A stretch of 8,778 nt of DNA from an uncultured Streptomyces sp. (GTDB lineage Bacteria > Actinomycetota > Actinomycetes > Streptomycetales > Streptomycetaceae): assembly GCA_946480485.1 (NCBI GenBank), contig CAMLJW010000208.1, positions 1 to 8,778 of the forward strand. Direction: 5' to 3'. The position numbers and the translations under genes were made by a program. Each line of letters opens with the position of its first letter. Position 1 is the first letter of the stretch. The notes beneath the pieces were generated by a model, which saw only the letters and a program-made list of their open reading frames with translations, was not told the origin of the DNA and did no database searches. Positions 6,084-8,778 of the stretch are shown here, one piece after another.

Positions 6084-6178
6084 GGGCACCGGCGACGGTC
6101 CGGATGCCGATCCGATCGAGGGCTGCCTTTATCTCACGGGAGTCGATGGCCAAACCGCACCTGCCCGGACTCTTTTGC

Positions 6179-6195
6179 TAGATTCATTGCATCTA
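6179..6195. promoter_or_regulatory. inverted repeat TAGAT-N7-ATCTA, candidate molybdate-responsive operator
   Basis: TAGAT (6179-6183) and ATCTA (6191-6195) form a perfect 5-bp inverted repeat. It lies in a conspicuously A/T-rich patch of this GC-rich DNA and overlaps the proposed -35 box of the HTH-TOBE gene. Position suggests a regulator site, possibly for that protein itself. The arms are short, so chance remains possible. Confidence 0.4.
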
Positions 6196-6216
6196 AGAGG
6201 CTGCTCGGCTTAATCT
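6187..6216 (+). promoter_or_regulatory. promoter of the molybdate operon, likely leaderless
   Basis: TTGCAT (6187-6192) and TAATCT (6211-6216) are 18 bases apart. The start codon A at 6224 lies seven bases beyond the -10 box, so transcription would begin at or within a base of the ATG. No Shine-Dalgarno sequence precedes the ATG (GGCGCAC only), which agrees with a leaderless transcript. Confidence 0.5.
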
Positions 6217-6223
6217 GGCGCAC

Positions 6224-6619
6224 ATGCAGTCATATACCATTGGACGGGCGGCTCGCCTCCTCGGGGTCAGTCCCGATACCGCGCGCCGCTGGGCTGACGC
6301 CGGCCGGGTCGCGACCCACCGCGACGAAGCCGGTCGCCGCCTTGTCGACGGCCGCGACCTGGCAGCCTTCTCCGTCGAGATCGCGCAGAGCGGCACCGGC
6401 GAGGACGAGACCCCGTACACCTCGGTCCGCAACGCGTTCCCCGGCATCGTCACCGCCGTGAAGCTCGGCGACGTCGCGGCCCAGGTCGAGATCCAGGCGG
6501 GCCCGCACCGCCTGGTCTCCCTGCTGACCCGGGAGGCCGTCGAGGAGCTGGGTCTGGAGGTCGGTATACAGGCCACCGCCCGCGTGAAGTCGACCAACGT
6601 GCACATCGACCGCGGCTGA
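6224..6619 (+). CDS. HTH-TOBE (Mop-like) molybdate-binding regulator
   Basis: Predicted 131-residue cytoplasmic protein in two parts. Residues 3-50 form a MerR/excisionase-type helix-turn-helix ([20 protein letters not shown], then [13 protein letters not shown]). Residues about 66-129 form a single TOBE/Mop domain ([10 protein letters not shown] at 67-76, [15 protein letters not shown] at 97-111 and [10 protein letters not shown] at 119-128), which binds molybdate or tungstate in molbindins and ModE. It is joined by a short Gly/Glu/Asp linker. It is much shorter than ModE and uses a different DNA-binding fold, so it is an analogous one-component molybdate sensor. It is the first gene of the operon, 77 bases before modA, and probably controls the transporter in response to intracellular molybdate. 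The ATG is chosen because the helix-turn-helix begins right after it. Activator or repressor action cannot be told from sequence. Confidence 0.85.
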   Translation: MQSYTIGRAARLLGVSPDTARRWADAGRVATHRDEAGRRLVDGRDLAAFSVEIAQSGTGEDETPYTSVRNAFPGIVTAVKLGDVAAQVEIQAGPHRLVSLLTREAVEELGLEVGIQATARVKSTNVHIDRG

Positions 6620-6696
6620 TTACCGCCGACCGCCGACGGCTGCCGGCTGACCGCGTCGCGCCCGCGGGTCCAAGGATTCCCAAGGAGCCTCACCGT

Positions 6697-7497
6697 ATGT
6701 TCCTCGCCCTCACTCTCACCGGGCGCCGCACCGGTGCCGCGGTGCTGACCTGCGCCCTGCTCGGTTCGCTCGCCGCCTGCGGCAGTGACGACGGCACCGA
6801 CGAAACCGAGCAGACCAGCGGGGCTTCGAGCATGGCGAACCTCACCGTCCTGGCCGCCTCCTCGCTCACCGATGTCTTCACGACCGCGGGGGCGGCGTAC
6901 GAGAAGGAGCATCCGGGCATGAAGGTGACCTTCTCCTTCGCCGGATCCCAGGAACTGGCCGCGCAGGTCGAGCAGGGCGTCCCCGCCGACGCGCTCGTCA
7001 CCGCCGACACGAAGACGATGGACGGGCTTCGGGCCGACACCGGCACCCCGACCGTCATCGCCAGGAACCGGCTGGCCATCGCCGTCGGCGCGGGCAACCC
7101 GAAGAAGATCGAGGGCCTGGAGGACCTCGCCGGCAGTGATGTGAAGGTCGTGCTCGCGGCGCCCGAGGTGGCGGTCGGCCGCTACAGCAGGCAGGTCCTG
7201 AACGACCGGAACATCACCGTGAAGCCGGTCTCCGAGGAGCCCAGCGACCGCGCGGTGCTCAGCAAGGTCGAACTCGGCGAGGCGGACGCGGGCCTCGTCT
7301 ACAAGACCGACGCCGCCATCGCCGCGGACCGGACCGACGCGGTCACGATCCCCGACGACCAGAACGCCATCGCCTCGTACCCGGCGGCCACCCTGAAGGA
7401 ATCGCAGCACTCCACGGCCGCCGCGGCCTTCGTGAAGTGGCTGTCCTCGGCCGAGGCCCAGCGGATCCTCCGCGCCGCGGGCTTCGAGAAGCCGTAG
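6697..7497 (+). CDS. modA: molybdate ABC transporter substrate-binding lipoprotein ModA
   Basis: Predicted 266-residue extracellular lipoprotein that captures molybdate for the ABC importer. A basic start and hydrophobic stretch lead to the lipobox LAAC with Cys28 as the lipid anchor, followed by a Ser/Asp/Glu-rich spacer. Family blocks are [13 protein letters not shown] (49-61) and [20 protein letters not shown] (80-99), in which the serines and backbone around AASS and GS normally hold the oxyanion. [18 protein letters not shown] and [15 protein letters not shown] follow in the second lobe. Length is typical. AAGGAG at 6682-6687 lies nine bases before the ATG. It is the second gene of the operon, downstream of the HTH-TOBE gene and 38 bases before the permease-ATPase gene. 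No terminator is visible in either gap, so co-transcription is likely. Confidence 0.93.
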   Translation: MFLALTLTGRRTGAAVLTCALLGSLAACGSDDGTDETEQTSGASSMANLTVLAASSLTDVFTTAGAAYEKEHPGMKVTFSFAGSQELAAQVEQGVPADALVTADTKTMDGLRADTGTPTVIARNRLAIAVGAGNPKKIEGLEDLAGSDVKVVLAAPEVAVGRYSRQVLNDRNITVKPVSEEPSDRAVLSKVELGEADAGLVYKTDAAIAADRTDAVTIPDDQNAIASYPAATLKESQHSTAAAAFVKWLSSAEAQRILRAAGFEKP

Positions 7498-7509
7498 CCG
7501 TTGGTGACG

Positions 7510-7536
7510 GTGACGAGAGGCATCAGGCGCAAGTGA
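7510..7536 (+). CDS. possible 8-codon leader peptide overlapping the modB start
   Basis: GTG ACG AGA GGC ATC AGG CGC AAG TGA encodes MTRGIRRK. A second in-frame GTG at 7504 would add two residues. Its TGA overlaps the next ATG as TGATG, the usual form of translational coupling. It arose from duplication of the first codons of modB (see the 17-bp repeat). No clear ribosome site precedes it, so translation is speculative. Confidence 0.2.
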   Translation: MTRGIRRK

Positions 7537-7550
7537 TGAGAGGCATCAGG
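7511..7550. repeat. 17-bp direct repeat duplicating the 5' end of modB
   Basis: TGACGAGAGGCATCAGG (7511-7527) recurs as TGATGAGAGGCATCAGG (7534-7550), with one mismatch and a 23-bp period. The second copy holds the modB start codon and its first codons (Met-Arg-Gly-Ile-Arg). The first copy lies in the modA-modB gap and supplies GAGAGG and AGG purine runs upstream. Confidence 0.75.
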
Positions 7551-8778
7551 AGCAGTCGACCGGGCTCCCGGAACAAGCGCACCCTCGCCTCCCGTACGCC
7601 GCCCCTCCCGCTGGCCCTCCCCGCCCTGCTCGCCATCGCGTTCCTGCTCCTCCCGCTGGCCGGCATCCTGGCCCGCACCGACTGGGGCGACCTGGGCGGG
7701 CACCTGAGCAGTCCGGGCACCAGCGAGGCGTTGCGGCTCTCGCTGGTCGTCTCTTTCTGGTCGCTGGGGCTGTCCCTCGTTCTGGGTGTGCCCCTGGCCT
7801 GGCTGCTGGCGCGTGTGCCGTTTCCCGGCAAGGCCTTCGTCCGCTCGCTCGTCCTGCTGCCCATGGTGCTGCCGCCCACCGTGGGCGGTGTCGCGCTGCT
7901 GCTCGCCTTCGGCCGGCGCGGGCTGCTCGGGCCCTGGCTGGAGGACACCTTCGGCGTCACACTGCCGTTCCACACCTCGGGCGCGGTCGTCGCGGCCACC
8001 TTCGTCGCGATGCCCTTCCTGGTGATCAGCCTCGAAGGGGCGATCGCCGGGCTGTGGCCACGTTACGAGGAAACCGCGTCCTCGCTCGGCGCCTCGCCGG
8101 TACGGGTGTTCGCGACGGTCACCCTGCCCATGGTGGCCCCCGGCCTGATCGCCGGAGCCGCGCTGACCTGGGCCCGCGCCCTCGGCGAGTTCGGCGCCAC
8201 CATCACCTTCGCGGGCAATCTCCCCGGCACCACCCAGACCCTGCCCCTCCAGGTGTACCTGCTGCTCCAGGACGACCCGGAGGCCGCGACCTCCGTCTCG
8301 CTCCTCCTCCTCGCCATCACGATGACGGTGCTCGTCGCACTGCGCGGCCGCTTTACGGGTACGCCGGGCAGCGCCCGCTTGAATGCCCCCAAGTCAGCCG
8401 TGGACGGGGGGAGTCCACCGGTGGACGGCCCCGAGCCCCTGGCTGGGAACAGGGAACGCGCGGAGAAGGAAGGCCCGGACAGTGATCGCCCGGACAGTGA
8501 TCCCAGTGATCGCCCGGACATGGAACGCCCGGACATGGAACGCCCGGACGGCGAGCGCGCGGACCGCGAGCGCCCGGACAAGGAACGCTGGTCCCTGCAC
8601 GCCGATGTCACCGGCTTCAATGAGCTCGTCCTGGACGCCGACCCCGGCACCACCATCGCCGTCGTCGGCCCCAACGGCGCCGGCAAGACCACCCTGCTGC
8701 GGGCCCTGCTCGGTCTGACCCCGCGCGCCCACGCCGGGCTGCGCCTCGGGACCACCGACGTCACCGACCTGCCTCCGT
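7536..8778 (+). CDS. ModB-ModC fusion: molybdate permease with ATPase domain (3' end outside window)
   Basis: One open frame of at least 414 codons, with no stop before the window edge. Residues about 24-270 are a ModB-type membrane permease. It has a first membrane segment near 24-46, further hydrophobic segments near 68-91, 102-126, 148-168 and 252-269, and the EAA-type cytoplasmic loop that contacts the ATPase, ETASSLGASPVRVF to LPMVAPGLIAG (179-207), followed by RALGEFGATITFAGN. Residues 271-351 are a charged, probably disordered linker ending in seven PD-x-[D/E]-R repeats. From 352 a ModC-type ABC ATPase begins, with the Walker A motif GPNGAGKTT (378-386, Lys384). The Q-loop, signature and Walker B lie beyond the window. 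Start is ATG 7536, or GTG 7533 in the same frame. The ribosome site is weak (AGG at 7525-7527). Together with ModA this makes a complete importer, two copies of the chain replacing ModB2C2. Confidence 0.88.
   Translation, partial: MRGIRSSRPGSRNKRTLASRTPPLPLALPALLAIAFLLLPLAGILARTDWGDLGGHLSSPGTSEALRLSLVVSFWSLGLSLVLGVPLAWLLARVPFPGKAFVRSLVLLPMVLPPTVGGVALLLAFGRRGLLGPWLEDTFGVTLPFHTSGAVVAATFVAMPFLVISLEGAIAGLWPRYEETASSLGASPVRVFATVTLPMVAPGLIAGAALTWARALGEFGATITFAGNLPGTTQTLPLQVYLLLQDDPEAATSVSLLLLAITMTVLVALRGRFTGTPGSARLNAPKSAVDGGSPPVDGPEPLAGNRERAEKEGPDSDRPDSDPSDRPDMERPDMERPDGERADRERPDKERWSLHADVTGFNELVLDADPGTTIAVVGPNGAGKTTLLRALLGLTPRAHAGLRLGTTDVTDLPP
8475..8588 (+). repeat. 15-bp tandem repeat encoding PD-x-[D/E]-R linker units
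   Basis: Seven in-frame units follow the pattern CCGGAC-NNN-GAN-CGC. They start at 8475, 8490 (with a nine-base insert), 8514, 8529, 8544, 8559 (GCG for CCG) and 8574. Units three and four are identical. They encode PDSDR, PDSDPSDR, PDMER, PDMER, PDGER, ADRER and PDKER. The array lies wholly in the linker between permease and ATPase, and its unit length keeps the reading frame whatever the copy number. Confidence 0.88.

Noticed and set aside
6084..6178. Minus-strand peptide containing [15 protein letters not shown] between the YoeB relic and the molybdate promoter
   Set aside because: It looks protein-like over about 20 residues only, with no start, no continuation and no recognisable family.
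6193..7410. 405-codon minus-strand frame opposite the HTH-TOBE and modA genes
   Set aside because: Gly/Arg/Asp-rich antisense shadow; modA and the HTH-TOBE gene on + have clear motifs and ribosome or promoter signals.
7786..8485. Plus-strand frames overlapping the permease (7786-8025 and 8054-8485)
   Set aside because: Arg/Pro/Ser-rich shadows of the ModB-ModC frame, which has membrane segments, the EAA loop and Walker A.
8383..8764. The 15-bp array considered as a CRISPR or iteron array
   Set aside because: Units are contiguous without spacers, in frame, and lie inside a coding linker; this is a protein-coding tandem repeat.

Overview
The window looks like chromosomal DNA of a high-GC actinomycete, most likely Streptomyces or a close relative. 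The evidence is strong G/C preference at third codon positions, GGAG-type ribosome sites, a TTGACR-N17-TAGACA promoter, and protein families typical of that genus. No RNA gene or CRISPR array was seen.

Left part (1-1935): two ordinary metabolic genes converge. An HSL-type alpha/beta hydrolase (esterase) is on + and a RibD-C/dihydrofolate-reductase-like protein is on -. A GC-rich palindrome lies between them, and nested inverted repeats lie upstream of the reductase gene.

Middle part (2149-4700): a patchwork of gene remnants. In order there are the first codons of a possible integrase (+), the 3' end of a probable SWIM zinc-finger gene (-), a 5'-clipped Doc/Fic-type toxin (+), an intact DUF4037-like nucleotidyltransferase (-) coupled to a frameshifted unknown gene, and the C-terminal end of an IS4-type transposase (-). 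The abrupt family changes within a few bases suggest repeated insertion and deletion.

Right-middle part (4670-6083): a perfect 25-base hairpin-forming palindrome is followed by a good promoter with a 15-bp palindrome at its predicted start point and a full LacI-family repressor gene. Directly after it, in the same frame, lies a broken YoeB toxin. Its catalytic C-terminal Tyr-His-Tyr is still encoded but one base out of frame.

Right part (6179-8778): a molybdate uptake operon on +. It starts with a small protein joining a MerR/excisionase-type helix-turn-helix to a molybdate-binding TOBE (Mop) domain, predicted to be translated from a leaderless transcript. Next come the lipoprotein ModA and a ModB permease fused in frame to the ModC ATPase. 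The ModB-ModC joint is a linker built from seven PD-x-[D/E]-R pentapeptides encoded by a 15-bp tandem repeat. The fusion runs off the end of the window. The HTH-TOBE protein probably senses molybdate and regulates the transporter genes behind it.
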